Shown piece after piece: positions 1-11,464 of a DNA stretch of 64,000 nt (positions are counted from its first letter, which is position 1; the number at the start of each line of letters is the position of its first letter). The stretch lies in NCBI GenBank assembly GCA_018417955.1, contig JACTVC010000052.1:1-64000 (forward strand), in the 5' to 3' direction. This stretch comes from Laccaria trichodermophora (Eukaryota; Basidiomycota; Agaricomycetes; Agaricales; Hydnangiaceae). The notes beneath the pieces are model-generated. The model saw only the letters and a program-made list of their open reading frames with translations, had not been told where the DNA came from and ran no database searches. Position numbers and translations under genes: made by a program.

Positions 1-321
1 GGGGGATGCTGGAGGTTCAGGTATGTCAAGACTGGCCTCAAGACCTTGATCAGACTGATCACCAGGTTCAGATGTTTCAGATTCACCTTCAGTTGGTATA
101 GGTGGTCCAACCATTTCAGGGGCAGGCTCCAAAGAAAATCCAGATGGGCCAGTGGCAGGTGCTTGAGGTGCATTCCAGATATGGCAACATAGGTTCCAAA
201 TTCCTGATGTGAGGCTTTGTTGCAGGTAATAGTTCGTTTAATATGTTTGTTCAGTGCTGAAGTGTTCGGCAAGGTCTTTCCACAGAAGCCACACTGAGCA
301 GTCCCTTCAGCTTTGGATGCC
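1..321 (-). pseudogene. N-terminal fragment of a Plavaka/KDZ-like transposon protein (zinc finger), runs off the left edge
   Basis: Read on the minus strand from an ATG at 321, the sequence opens with a short leader and a zinc-finger-like segment (C-G-F-C, then K-T-L-P, then a K-H-I-K and a cysteine), followed by a QEFG segment. About 120 bases in, the best frame changes by one base and continues as a proline/glutamate-rich region beginning NIWNAPQAPA-like and ending at the window edge. This order (CxxC zinc finger at the extreme N terminus, IW motif, acidic proline-rich linker) is what I know from N-termini of fungal Plavaka/KDZ-type DNA transposon proteins. The frame change means it is either a decayed copy or has an unseen intron. 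The catalytic region would lie to the left of the window. It starts divergently from the DUF6532 gene at 631. Confidence 0.45.
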
Positions 322-630
322 ATGGCTGAGTTTGTCAGATGAAAGGTGATGTCGTAAAAATTTCAACGAAAATTCAATAACCAATTTTTTCACCAGCCAT
401 TTCAACCTGATCAACATCATGTCTCATATGACCATCTGCTTTCATACACACTCCCCATTTGTCACATTACTGACGCATCTGCCCCTAAAGTTTTGTTGAT
501 CTATGAAAAAAGAGACACCACCACATTGGCCAACTATTTAACTGCCATGTCCATCATTTGAACTTCTGCGTACCATTTTTTATCCCCCTCTCACACTCTT
601 TGCAGCCTTTCGCTCATTTTTTTGTTTGCC
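322..630. other. Spacer between two divergent genes
   Basis: About 310 bases separating the minus-strand zinc-finger fragment and the plus-strand DUF6532 gene. It is AT-rich with CT-rich stretches just before 631, as in many fungal promoters. I see no other feature in it. Confidence 0.4.
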
Positions 631-2847
631 ATGGCTCATTCTACTTGCACATCTACCCTCAAGGCTACTGCTGCTGTTCCAATTGAAGTGGAACCAATGT
701 TGTCAGGCCGCCAGTGTATGCTGTCTGCAAAGCAACAACAAATAGGTCAGTTTCTTCATTCGTATATTACACCATTACATGACTGACTTTACATTTAGTC
801 ACAGAAAAAGTCCAGAAGCAAGTTGTAGCCCAGGACAAGGCCTATACCCAGGCACTTTGAGCTCATCAAGCCCAAGAAGAAATCATGGGCTTTCAAAAGT
901 TACCGGTTCATGTGCATGATTCATTGTCAGGCAATGTTGATGAAGAGATGGGCCCTGAATCCAAAGATGAAGATCATCCTGCCTCAGTGGGAAATGGAGT
1001 ATATTTCTTTCTTTCATTTTTCAAGACATTGATCTTCGACATCTTATTTATCTAGTTCACTGCTGTTACACTGGCACCAATCATTAAAACATCTGTCCAA
1101 AACAGACGTACCCTTGTTCATCAGGTGGACCAGGAAAGGAAAATTTGAATGCTACACCAGTACATCATTAAACCTGTTTAACCTAGCCTTTTTTCATTGT
1201 CCATGCAGCTCCAAGTCCACAGCAATGAGGCCAACAAACAGCCACCCAAATTAATCAGATGTGTCACTGGTCAGGCTCAGCCTCCTGTGATGATTGGGCC
1301 TAATGGATCAGCACCACCACCTCTTACACCTCAACAGCAACCTTTTCAAGCTGCCAAGTCAGCTCCACATCGTGGCCCTGGTCCTTACAGCCCCTGCTCC
1401 CAATCCTTTTATATGGCTGGTGACGGAACCTATTATCAGTGTGAGTTTGTAGTGGAGGATGCTGAGTGTAAGTCATCATGTTTATACAAAAACTTACATC
1501 TGACGAAAATGTTACTTTTAGATAGCGATGATGAATTTGGGACCCACACAGCTGGTGTAGAGTACCCAGAACCGACATGCCATGTATACCCAAATGCACA
1601 TCCTGCATTGAAGAACTTTCCAAAGTCAAGCCTTCCCCACCAGCAATAACTCATAGGCCAAAGCCCAACAGCACCCAGTCAAAGGTCACTATGTTATCGA
1701 CCTCCTTTCTTGTACCATCACTAACAAAGCATAGGTCTCTACCCCAAACCCATGCATCTGGAAGGAACCTCTGACTACCCCAGCTGCTGAGACAACAGTC
1801 ATAATCAAACAACCAAAGTCAGAGTTTTCAGGAACGCGAGGCTGCGTTCGCACCTCAGACTTCGATGACATGACCAAGTCCGTTGTTGAAGAAGCCATTT
1901 CTATCTATTGCACTCAGATTGGAGCTGTCGAACCCTATCCTGATCATGTTGAAGATTGCAAGGCAGCAGTGGTGGCTTGGGTTGAGGCTTGCAATGGTCA
2001 GGGAATCCGCATAGAGTTTGATCATGACATAATGAAATTGGTGGGTACCATTCTCCTCATATCTACTGCCATTGATATTGGACCTAGATCATGGCGCGTG
2101 CCTCCAAAGCCTGAGAGTAGCTGAAAACGCTTGCACACCCTCTTGTCGAGGCTGCCTATGGGATCAGTCCCACGAATGCCAAGCACGACAACCGCAATCT
2201 TGTCGAGGATTTGCAAGACTGCATCGGCTTCGCATACAAGGCACATCTACATTTTTTGATTCCTTCGTATGACTACAACATCTTTTTTATAGAATCTGGC
2301 TGATCGCACTGGATTATACTGTCATCCCATCATTCAAATGATCATCAACAAAATGTATTTCAAGCACAAAACAGACGACGGCATTGTGAACTCAGAGTTC
2401 TTGGAGAACAAGGAGCTCTCTTTGGTTACTCTAGCACTGGTCCTCACTGTGGTATGCAGTTCATTACACTTTTTTTCTTCCTTCATCTCACCCAGCATCT
2501 AGATTGACAATTGCCTCGACGAGTGGCAAACAGGAGAACACGTCGATGTCCAGTTTTCAGCTGTGACCTACAAGAACAAGTCCATTGCTCACCTCAAACG
2601 ACTTGAGGACTTCGCTGAGAAGATGAAGGATGCAAACATCATTTCATGTTTGCGTAAGCATCTGCTCAAATGGCGAGGTACATTCTTTTTCCATTTCAGT
2701 TTTGGTACAAATTCTAACAACATTAGAAAACATGCCAAGGCTGATGATGCACCTCAAGTTATTCAAGCTGCTAGGGTCACCGAAGATGAGGTAGAGGCAG
2801 CAAAGAAGGAATGGGAAGGTCTGGTGTCATCAGAAGAGGAGGATTGA
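631..2847 (+). pseudogene. DUF6532-domain gene, multi-exon, frameshifted
   Basis: An ATG at 631 opens a low-complexity N-terminal region interrupted by several ~50 bp introns (for example 745-798 and 1467-1520). The recognisable part is the C-terminal DUF6532 domain, an Agaricomycete family of unknown function. It starts near 1830 (RTSDFDDMTK), continues through HPLVEAAYGI and NLVEDLQDCIGFAYK (2121-2250), then HPIIQMIINKM (2310-2350) and HLKRLEDFAEKM (2585-2620), and ends with EWEGLVSSEEED at 2847. Introns 2453-2503 and 2677-2727 have good GT/AG ends. Near 2112-2120 the frame carrying the downstream domain meets two stops, and the upstream domain joins it only after a small frameshift, so this copy is probably dead. 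Other in-frame stops occur in the N-terminal region (around 860). I do not assign a function; its divergent pairing with a transposon protein suggests it may travel with one. Confidence 0.6.
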
Positions 2848-3660
2848 TGTGCAGCCTACTACTAGCCTAGTGTATCCCAATACCCAATAAAACATTTCTC
2901 CTATTTTGTCTCTTCTAATTGGTGCTATGGTGACCTACCTAGCTTAAGTAGTCTACTGCCTATCAACCTATGACCACCTATGACAACATACATAACAGAT
3001 GTGGTGCCTACTGGTACCTATATATTGGGGGTCAACCTAATTACCTAACGAAGCTATTTAGGTCTTGTAGACCTATATAGCTTTCAAACTTTTTGCAGAT
3101 GCATGCAATCCCTCAGTCTTTTTTGATGTTCCTGTCCTGAACCTGGCATGTACAATTGGTAGGTAAGTTTCCACAACTTGTGAGCACTTAGTTCTGTGCT
3201 CATACCACTACATAATTTCTATCCAGTCTTTCTTGATGGCAATCTCATTTGGAGTCAGATATACAACAAGAGTCCATGATGTAGATAAAAACACATGAGT
3301 AGGTTCATAACTTTGAAAATTTTCAGATTTCTGAGTTGACATTGTGCATTCCCCTAGATTAATCTCAAGTGCACTCTAAATGCATGATAACACAAACATT
3401 TTCATCGCATAAGGTGAGATCTCCCTTGGACTCCTATTCTTTTGTTAACAACCACATGAGACCAGATGCCATATTTTTTCCATGTGATGTGATGTCACAT
3501 AATGATGCCATTTTCTTGGAATTCAAGGTCTGTTCACTCAACACACTTTCCACATTTTTGCTGATGGCCACATGGAGCCAGGCAACACAGTCTTTTACAC
3601 AACAATGGATTGTGATTTAACAGCCCACTGCACCAACACTGTCTTTTATGTGACAGTGAA
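2848..3660. other. Non-coding stretch with a small tandem duplication
   Basis: AT-rich sequence with no credible gene. Around 3580-3685 a unit of roughly 50 bases (CAGTCTTTTA..., ending in CAGCCCACTGCACC) occurs twice in tandem with a few differences. Confidence 0.4.
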
Positions 3661-3699
3661 TTGTGATTCAACAGCCCACTGCACCTTTTTTTATTGTAT

Positions 3700-4421
3700 T
3701 AAAGTGTGAGTACAACACCACATTCTACCCCAACCCCTCTCCTGACAAGTCTGACCTAGGCTGTGCTGTTGATGCCACTGGAAAGTTTCTCAACACCTCT
3801 GAGACTGTGTTTTATAATGATCCAGATGACAAGACACCCATTTCTGGCCCTGGAGCTCTGCCCAAACCCTCTAGTATCCACCCCTTCTTCTCCCACAGCA
3901 CCCCTCCCTCTCAGATCATTGCTGGTGCTTGTCACAGCACTCATGCTTTGTGTCCTTCTGCCAGGCTTGTCAATCCTGACAACACCAAGTCAAGTGCCTC
4001 TGTGAAATGCAAGGTGAATAGCAGCATTGATGGCTGCCAAGTCTCCCAGAAGACTGAGAACAGCAAGTCTGCCAACGAGCCTGGAGATGATGACTCAGAT
4101 GATTCCTTCAACGACAATGATCTGCTGCCCTTAGTCACTGTAGAAGATTTTGATGAGGATGAGGATGAGGGGGATGATGTTGATGTGGGAACTGAACCTT
4201 GTGATGAAGCAGAGTACTGGGAAACTCTGGCTGACCAGGAGGTAAGTTATTCAACTTTATTACATATCATTATATCTGTTTAAACTCTTGTTTCAGGCCA
4301 CTATGCCATGCACCAAGCAAGATCACACTGCAGATGTGTGTACCATCTTCCAGAAGGACAATGAACATAAGAATGTTAATATGGGAGCTATGGAAAAGGG
4401 GCACTGGTGTAAAGTGTGTTG
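3700..4421 (+). pseudogene. N-terminal exons of a fungal BED-like transposase protein
   Basis: Exon 1 (about 3700-4241) reads YNTTFYPNPSPDKSDLGCAVD, then a PFF motif, an ARLVNPDN segment and a long acidic stretch (DDDSDDSFNDND, then EDFDEDEDEGDD). A GT-AG intron at 4242-4296 leads to exon 2 (4297-4421), which reads TADVCTIF... and ends HWCKVCW at another GTAAGT donor. I know this order (YNTTYYPNP, acidic linker, then TADVxTIF and a CxxC zinc-finger start) from the N-terminal region of basidiomycete transposase proteins with a BED-type finger. No further exon with a finger or catalytic domain follows, so only the 5' end is left. The start codon is not clear; the first usable one lies upstream near 3663. 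Confidence 0.45.
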
Positions 4422-4837
4422 GTAAGTCAGCTTTTCACTGTCTCAAATACACAAGTATTAGTTACCTTACCCCACTAACACTGAGCCCCCCGACCATACA
4501 AACAGACCATAGTTGATGGTGCCTGCTGATGAGCCCATGGATCAATTGACCCCATCAAAGATGGACCAGCCATCAAGACACTCTTAGGACTGGTGCTGTG
4601 CATCGGCCGAGAAGTGTACCCCATGAATTGACATAGCTAAAATGCCTTGGATCCTGGGTCAACTGGTCTCTTCATGGATTGGGCTCAACATGTGTCATGG
4701 GTCAGCTGAAGAGCTTTGAATCCCATGCATCATGGATCAGCCCATCCAGTTGACAACTACAGCCCAGTTTCATTTTTATTTGCCAAGTTACCTTGGCTTT
4801 TCATTGCCAGTCATGGTCCAGTCTTCAGTCATGCAGT
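4422..4837. other. Non-coding, nothing recognised
   Basis: Sequence between the transposase fragment and the 190 bp tandem repeat. It is rich in ATGGATCA-like words (CCCATGGATCAATTG, CATGGATCAGCCC) but shows no gene or clear element boundary. Confidence 0.3.
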
Positions 4838-5270
4838 TTACTGGGTCCATGACCTCCCAAGAAGCTGAGCACAGTGACGTTCAGTTACTGCCAATACATT
4901 TGACTTGAGGCTGTGAGATATATTATGCACACCCCTGGTTCAAAATCCCTACCAAGTTTATACCAACCAATGTTTCTTGTAAACACCCATGTTGGAATGG
5001 ATCTGGCTCAAACAACTGTACTCGGCTGCCTAAAATAAATGCTGTTTACTGGGTTGTGAAAGAAGCCAAGCATGGTCCTGCCAATGCATTGACTTGATGC
5101 TCTGAGATATATTATGCACGCCCCTGGTTCGAAATCCCTATCAAGTTTATACCAACCGTTTCTTGTAAACATACCCATGTTGGAACAGATCTGGCTCAAA
5201 CAACTGTACTTGGCTGCCTAAAATAAATGCCAAGCTGTTACTGTGCTGATCTCCATCAGACAAAGTTGCT
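4838..5270 (+). repeat. 190 bp tandem duplication with a tRNA-like B box
   Basis: Two copies with a period of about 190 bases (anchor CCAATRCATT at 4891 and 5081), and a degenerate start of a third after 5231. Each copy carries CCTGGTTCRAAATCCC, which fits the RNA polymerase III B box (GGTTCRANNCC), and ends CTGCCTAAAATAAATGC. The A box is poor, so a tRNA-derived SINE is possible but not shown. The copies differ by roughly one base in ten. Confidence 0.45.
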
Positions 5271-5486
5271 CCAAGATTCCCTTGCTTTTCTCTGTGGTGG
5301 TGAAAGAAGCTGAGGCCTTACTGCTTTCATTATGTCCATAGGACTTCATATTAAATAAGCCCCCAAAAAAATTGAAGATTGTCCAAGAAATGTACATGTA
5401 TGCTACTAACTATTAAGTAGAGGGTGTTTGGTCATCATGAGTTTGGTCATTGTTTGAAACTTGGTGGTGGTCAGATTTTTGAATCC

Positions 5487-6560
5487 TCACAAAGTAGAGG
5501 ACTTACTCTGCATGGGAATTTGTTGGGCTTCGAGTTTCTGTAGCCAAGGTGACTTCCTATTATCCCCAATGTAAGGACTGGGTGAACTTCCCTGGGTTGG
5601 AGGAACTGGCTTTGGTGCCAACAGAATGACTGCTGGGCTCTCAGATGCTGGAGCCTGAATGGTTTGAGGCAGAATGATGGCTGGGGTCAGAGAGACTTGC
5701 GTGTGATCAACTGGAACCAGGTTTGGCAGAATGACACCTGGGGTCAGGGAGACTTTTGCCTGCTGGGTTTTCTGACCATGGTTGGGTGAGACTGAGTGAT
5801 CAGTATTGATGCCAGTGTGCTTCTTCTCCTTGTTGCCAAGGAACTGGATAATGAGTGATTCCAGACTTGATTGGCAGGCACCAAGCCACAGGTTGAGCTC
5901 CAAAACTGTGGTGACTGATTTGGTGAGGTTGTGGAGTGTTAGCTCAGCAGTTTTGATGCGGCTTGCAAGTTTCTCAAAGGCCTGGGTGAGATGCTCTTGT
6001 AATGCAGCTGGCATAGTCTCCCACTTGTTCTCCAGTGTCTTGACAGCTTCCCTTACCTTGGCTTCCAGTCTCTGGTGATCACTTCAGATGGACTGCAAAT
6101 CTTCTTGTGTGTCCTTCCAACACATGTGGGCAGACTCTTCAATACGGTCCATCTGTCGAGTCCCTCCAGTGATCTTTTCTTCCTAAAACCAAACAGTGGA
6201 TTCCAGATTTGCAATTTTTTCCATGAGAGAACAGCTAGCCTTATCTTGATCTTGAATAAACCAGGTAATCTCTTTGAGCATCAAAAGACATTGTGAAAGG
6301 GTCACAGGTGAGTCAACTGCCAGGGGGAGAAGGGCACTTGGATCAATATCTTGTTTTTGGACCACAAATACCGAATACTCCTGCATACTAGAGGTAGACA
6401 ACTCCATGATGCTGACTTGCACCTGTTGGTCTCAGAGTTTCTGCAGGAGGTCGGCTTGGCCATGAGCAAGTCTTCTGATCTCCTGCTGCATTGTCTGCAT
6501 GTTGAAGTTCAGTGTGGGGCTCAAGGACCTAAAGTCAATCCTCTTCTGATAGAGTGCTGT
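5487..6560 (-). pseudogene. Coiled-coil-rich protein, unrecognised, broken by in-frame stops
   Basis: One frame stays coding-like on the minus strand from about 6560 to 5487, interrupted by TAG near 6181 and TGA near 6075. The first half (residues rich in Q, E, L, I: MQTMQQEIRRLAHGQ, then CLLMLKEITW) and the middle (RLEAKVREAVKTLENKWETM, then LTQAFEKLASRIKTAELTL) look like amphipathic coiled coil. The C-terminal part is proline-rich with a short repeat, SLTPGVILP / SLTPAIILP. This is the look of a retroelement Gag or a transposon accessory protein, but no zinc knuckle or other diagnostic motif is present, so I do not name it. Right next to it begins element A. Confidence 0.4.
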
Positions 6561-6650
6561 GTCAACTAAGTTTCCAAGTTGAGAATCAGGGGAAATGAGA
6601 AAAGAACTTGAAACTTACAATGAACCTCCTTGGGATCTGGTGGGCTGACT

Positions 6651-8338
6651 GAGGTCTTTATTGTCCCCCACTGATTCCCGCAGGATTCCTGAGGATTCTT
6701 GCACAGTCCCAGAACTGAGTATTGGCTGATGTACCAGTCAATTTTTTCAGTCCTGTGGGGGTCCATTCCTGAGGACTGAAGACAGTCCTGAGGATTTTCA
6801 GACAGGACTAGTCCCAGGATTGATGCATTTGATGAGTCACATGACCCATGAACATGTGCTTGGAATGTATCACGTGATGCGATGCATCCCATGCACATGT
6901 TTGTTGATCATAGTTTTCATATGTGACATGTCACATCACCTTTCTCTTTCAACTGCAACCACTACCACGAAAACGACACAACAATGACACAACACCTGAC
7001 CATGACGACCATGACAACATCAATGACCACGACCATGTCAACATCGACGACAACAACATCGTTGACCACAATCGCTTACAACCCCACAGCACACGCAGAC
7101 GATGACAGAAACACTGTGGCAATGCCACGTCATGACAACAACACATGAGGACCACAACAACATCGACAATAACAATGACAACAACCACTTGGAATGCCCA
7201 CAGCACACACAGCTGATGACGGAAACAACATGGCCATGCCACGTCACAGCACGACACACGAATGAGGCCCACCACCTGCAAACAACCACGGCGCCCACAA
7301 ACAATGACACTGAACACACACGATGACCCACAGACAACGATGAATGTCGAGCGCCCATGGACAACCACACCACCACCCATGAACGACGAGCGCCCACGAA
7401 TGATGAGTGCCCATGGACAAGGACAACAACCCCACCCACAGACAACGACAACCCCGTACCTGCCAACGACGAGTGCCCACAGACAACGACAACCCACAAA
7501 TGACAAACGCCACAGACAACAATGACCCATGAGTGCACACGGATGACAATGAGCCCCCCATGCACGACGGCGCCCCATGCACAGATGACAATGCCCATGC
7601 ACAGATGACAATGACCCTCCACCCACGAACAATGAGCGCCCACAGACAACGAGCACCCACAGACAGACATGACCCCCCCACCCCTGCCGACGAATGGTGA
7701 ACAAGGCCACTGACAAGCGGCAATGAGTGCCCACCCCCAGTATACCCCTCTTCCATTTCTACCCTTCCTTCCTGTCTGTCCCCTCCCTATCTGTCCTTCC
7801 TTCCTGTCTGTCCCCCCTCCCTGTCTGTCCCCCCTCCCTGTCTATCCCCCCCTCCTTGTCTTTCCCCCTTCCTCTCCATCTCCCTTCCTGTCTGTTCTCC
7901 CATCCTGTCCTCCTTCCTCTCCATCTCTCTTCCTGTCTGTTCTCCCTTTCCTGTCCTCCTTCCTACCCCTGTCTGTACCCTCCTTCCTGTCTGTCCCTCC
8001 TTCCCCCCTCCCTTTAATATACTTGTAAAGTAATTTTGATGTCATTTAAAATAGAATTAAATTCTATTATGTATTGATATATGAATGCTTTAAGGATGGA
8101 AACAGAGTTAAGTTCATTAAGGAAGTTAGAGGAAGTGTTTAAACAGGTCACAGATGGTTAAATGTCATGTAGTCCTCAAGAATCCTGAGGACTTGACAGA
8201 ATTTTTCTCCTAAAACTCAAATTTGCCAAAATTATGGTGTAGTCCTGCAGGAATCCTCAGGAATCCTCAGGAATCCCCAGGAATCCCCAGGAATCCTGTG
8301 AGTCCTGCAGGAATCAGTGGGGGACTGATAAGTACTGT
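6651..8338. mobile_element. Non-autonomous TIR element A (polypyrimidine/minisatellite family)
   Basis: The left end reads GAGGTCTTTATTGTCC then CCCACTGATTCC. The right end, reverse-complemented, reads CAGTACTTATCAGTCC then CCCACTGATTCCTGCAGG. Inside each end lie copies of GGAATCC/GGATTCC-type words (8170-8325: CAGGAATCCTCAGGAATCC). The interior holds a long array of imperfect ACAACGACAA-like repeats (6950-7720) and a polypyrimidine tract (7740-8015). The same terminal sequence and the same order of parts (in the opposite orientation) recur in elements B (45486-47447) and C (62121-63713). I could not see a target-site duplication for this copy. There is no credible coding sequence; apparent long reading frames are products of the repeats. 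Confidence 0.6.
7740..8015 (+). repeat. Polypyrimidine tract with CCTTCCTGTCTGTCC repeats
   Basis: About 275 bases that are almost purely C and T on the plus strand, built from CCTTCCTGTCTGTCC, CCCTCC and CCATCTC units. The opposite strand is a G/A tract. Such mirror-like tracts can form triplex (H-DNA) in principle. Elements B and C have the equivalent polypurine tract on the plus strand. Confidence 0.75.
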
Positions 8339-8560
8339 GAAAAGTGGTCAATGAAAAGGGCTGGCCTGCAATGAAAAGCACCCAATGAAAATGCCAGCAG
8401 CAATGAAAAGCAGATAATGAAAAGGGCTGGCCAGCAATGAAAAGTGGTCAATGAAAATGGCTGGACTGCAATGAAAAGCAGTTAATGATAAGTTGTGACC
8501 TGCAATGAAAAGTTATTGAAATGCACAAGGCCTCTTATGAAAAAAAATCCTTATCATAAA
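8339..8560 (+). repeat. CAATGAAAAG minisatellite
   Basis: About ten spaced copies of CAATGAAAAG/CAATGAAAATG alternate with GGGCTGGCCTG-like spacers, giving a loose ~30-base period. It abuts the right end of element A. I see no gene here. Confidence 0.65.
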
Positions 8561-9362
8561 AGGGCCTGGGATATATATGATATACTTTTCATAAAAGTAT
8601 GTGGAGCTATGCACAAGGCATTCCTGGCCTAGGCCATGGTTTTATGATTTGGATGGTAAGCACCACTCACTACAATCATTTCCCCAAGCCTATCAACCCC
8701 AAATTCAGACATCAAGGACATGAGAAAGATCATTTGGCATGCAGGTCTACCCAGAACATGGGACTGCATGCTTCTGAAGTCAATCAGGATACCAGAACAT
8801 TGGGTTCTATAACACATAAGCATACAGCAGGGGGGCTATGTAACATATCATGGATTTGCACTTGTCTGACTCCTTTATCCTCTTCAGTTTACAGATGCTT
8901 TACACTTACACCTTTACAGTTACATATCCTTTGTCATCTATTCTCACGTTGTACATACTTGACATGTCACAATAGCTCAAATACAATATCTTTTTTCACC
9001 ATCATCTACCTACTATCAGGTTCCAAGACACCATACTACTGGTTCTTAAAACTCTGAACTAGGTGCTCTGTGTGTTAAGGGCTTATGGCATCCTCTGAAA
9101 GGTTGACTTGACAAGGATGGATAATATTGAGTCTATGGTTGACGTTGACCTCAATATGTATCCAAGACTGACTGCTCTTCATCTAGATCAACTCACGTGT
9201 GGGTCATCACACCTTCACTTGTCAGACTTTTGGGTTTCATGACAATAGACACAGTTTAACCCTCACAGATGGTGCCAAAACAATTGTTGGCATTTGCTGG
9301 GGCTCATTGAGGGTGTGAGATGCGAGAATGAGGTAAATACTATAATAATTATGTACTTTAAA
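8561..9362. other. Unassigned repeat-like sequence
   Basis: No convincing gene; the 150-codon frame at 8599-9057 has no recognisable motif and its composition is that of non-coding DNA. Runs such as GATATATATGATATAC near 8570 suggest an element end, but I cannot define boundaries. Confidence 0.3.
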
Positions 9363-9480
9363 CAACCATATTGTCCAGTGGTAATATTGTGCATATCTCA
9401 TCATGTGATCTATCTATGGATGCCTGGGTTCAATTCTTTGTTGTGTCTTTCTTTTTTATTAGTATAATAACAAGATATAT
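9363..9480 (+). repeat. tRNA-like SINE head
   Basis: TTGTCCAGTGGTAATATTG resembles a tRNA A-box region, and 45 bases later CTGGGTTCAATTC matches the B box (GGTTCRANTC). A T-rich tail (CTTTCTTTTTTATTAG) follows. Spacing of A and B boxes is right for RNA polymerase III promoters. There is no clean acceptor stem, so this is a tRNA-derived SINE or relic rather than a tRNA gene. A second candidate of the same kind lies in element B at 46966-47050. Confidence 0.4.
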
Positions 9481-9690
9481 AAAACTCAAATCTGTTCAGT
9501 GTCACTCAGTTCTGTTCAGTGTCACTCAGCATTTCAGTAACTCAGTGCTGAGCACTCTGATCAGTGCTGATCAGTGCTGAGTAATGCTGAGTGAGGCCAT
9601 TGCTGAGTGGCTTTCCAGCCAAAATGGCTGGGGAAGGAGGGATTCTGATTCTGATCAGCACTGATCAGAACATGTGGGGCACAGACAAGA
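9481..9690. repeat. Short inverted-repeat cluster (GCTGATCAGTGCTGAG words)
   Basis: Dense palindromic words: GTTCAGTGTCACTCAG twice at 9495-9530, then GATCAGTGCTGATCAGTGCTGAG-type words at 9560-9590, and their inverse GATCAGCACTGATCAG at 9652-9668. It looks like the two ends of a ~200 bp MITE with internal palindromes, but no target-site duplication was identified. Confidence 0.45.
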
Positions 9691-11460
9691 CCTCCCCTAG
9701 GCCAATGTTTTAGATATTTCTTTGCTTCCCTAGGCCAATGTTTTAGGTATTTCTTTCCTCCCATCCACCTATTTCTTTGCCTCCCAGGCTAAATTTATTT
9801 ATTTATCCAGCTCTATTTTTATCCATTTGATTGTCCCACACCCATAATTTATTGCCTGCCTGCTCTATGTTTTATTCATTTCATTGGCCCCTGCCTATAT
9901 TTCATTGCCTGCCTGCTATATATTGTCTCAGGATCCAGGGTGCATTTCCAAATATGGTGTATAATGTTAGGTACTGCTTTCAGGGTCTACTGAATATATC
10001 CAAAAAAGTAAACATCATAGGGGATGACCAAAAAGTGGAAGAAACCAAGATAAAGATACATGTCAGGGTCCATCCAATGGGGGTGGTCACATGACCAATT
10101 TCCCAAAATAGTAATAAATAATAATAAAAGCTGCAGCTCTGTATTGTAGCTTTCAGAATCTCTTTGAATTATGTCCCAAAGTGCTCCTGTTGTGGAGATA
10201 TGATCTTTCCTATGGCCAGCTTTTTTGCATTTTTCTCCATCAAAACAACACCTAACAATATGATTTCAACACATTTAGAAAGGTAAAAGAAGGGGCTAAA
10301 TATCACATTGTGGGAAAATGACTAAAAAAAGGCAAGAAGCATGGCCTGAAAGGGACATTGATACAAACAGACTACAAAATATTACTAATAATTACTGATG
10401 GACTGCAAAGAAACTATAAAAAGTCAGACTTAGACTACAAAATTTACTTAGAGACTAGAAAAGATTACAAGGAAACTACAAAATGTTGGACACAAACTAC
10501 AAAATTGATCATTAGACTACAAAAATTTCACACAGATTACAAAAGACCACTACAAAAGTTTGTAGTCTGCATTTCTGACATATAGTTTGTAGTGTCCTTA
10601 AATATGAATAGCTCCAGGTAGGTATGGTTGAAAGATTGAGAAGTGTTGACATTTTGCCATTGCTGCATAAATGGTTTTGGTACCATACCAAATGTTGCCT
10701 TTCACATCAATTCAGGCTGTCCTGTCTTTTCATCAGAGAGCCAACTATGCCATCTCTGACCTCAGTCACCATCTACTCATCTCAAAAGCCACTGTTCTAT
10801 ATCTGACTAGCCATCCTTGACAATGATTTCTTGGATGGACATAAATTCTCTGTCATACAGGTGCAACCTAGTTGTCATTTTCTAAACCTTCTTATCACAC
10901 TCAGCCTCAATAAGATTCATGCAAGGGTACCAAGAGTTGATGATAGGGGCAGCTTCATCCTCTCTCTTGGCAGGATTCTGGTGCAGGACAACTCTGAATT
11001 TGGTTGACCTTTTCTAACATGACCTGACTTTGGTGTTGAAGGTCATAAAACCTTCAAGGACCAATCAGCTTATCATGCATGCAGTACTGTAGCCAAGGCA
11101 TTAATATGAAAGACAACATCTGGTATGGTACCAAAACCAATGATGCAGCAATGGCAAAATGTCAACACTTTTCAGTCCTTCAACCATATCCACATGGAAG
11201 GACACTACAAACTATATGTCAGAAAAGTGGACCACAAACTTTTGTAGTGATCTTTTGTAGTCTATTACCAAATGTATGTCCAATTTTTGCAGTCTTGTGC
11301 AGTCTATCAATCAACTTTGTAGAACTTTTGTAATATAAAAAGCTGACAATACAAACTTATGTAGTCTTAGAAAGTGGAGACTACAAACTTTGTAGTTGAT
11401 GTCTGACTTTATGAAGTATTTTGTAGTTGGTTAGTAAACTATATACATCAGTAATTGAGC
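9690..11460. mobile_element. Fold-back family copy 1
   Basis: It opens with repeats of the type CCTAGGCCAATGTTTTAG plus TATTTCTTTGC (9700-9780). Next is a conserved core block at about 9960-10330 (TTTCAGGGTCTACTG, GGTCACATGACCAATTTCCC, then TTTTCTCCATCAAAACAA). Then come spaced ACTACAAAA words on the plus strand (10370-10600) and the inverse TTTTGTAGTCT words at 11190-11440. The two word arrays face each other, so the copy is a partial palindrome. The core block is shared with the elements at 13577, 35045 (both arms) and 51002. No protein is encoded. Confidence 0.55.
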
Positions 11461-11464
11461 ATTT

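Noticed and set aside
6949..7756. Several overlapping reading frames of 170-260 codons on the minus strand
   Set aside because: They arise from the ACAACGACAA/GTTGTCGTC repeat array of element A; residues are Cys/Val/Trp/Gly-rich with no motif and all frames are open at once.
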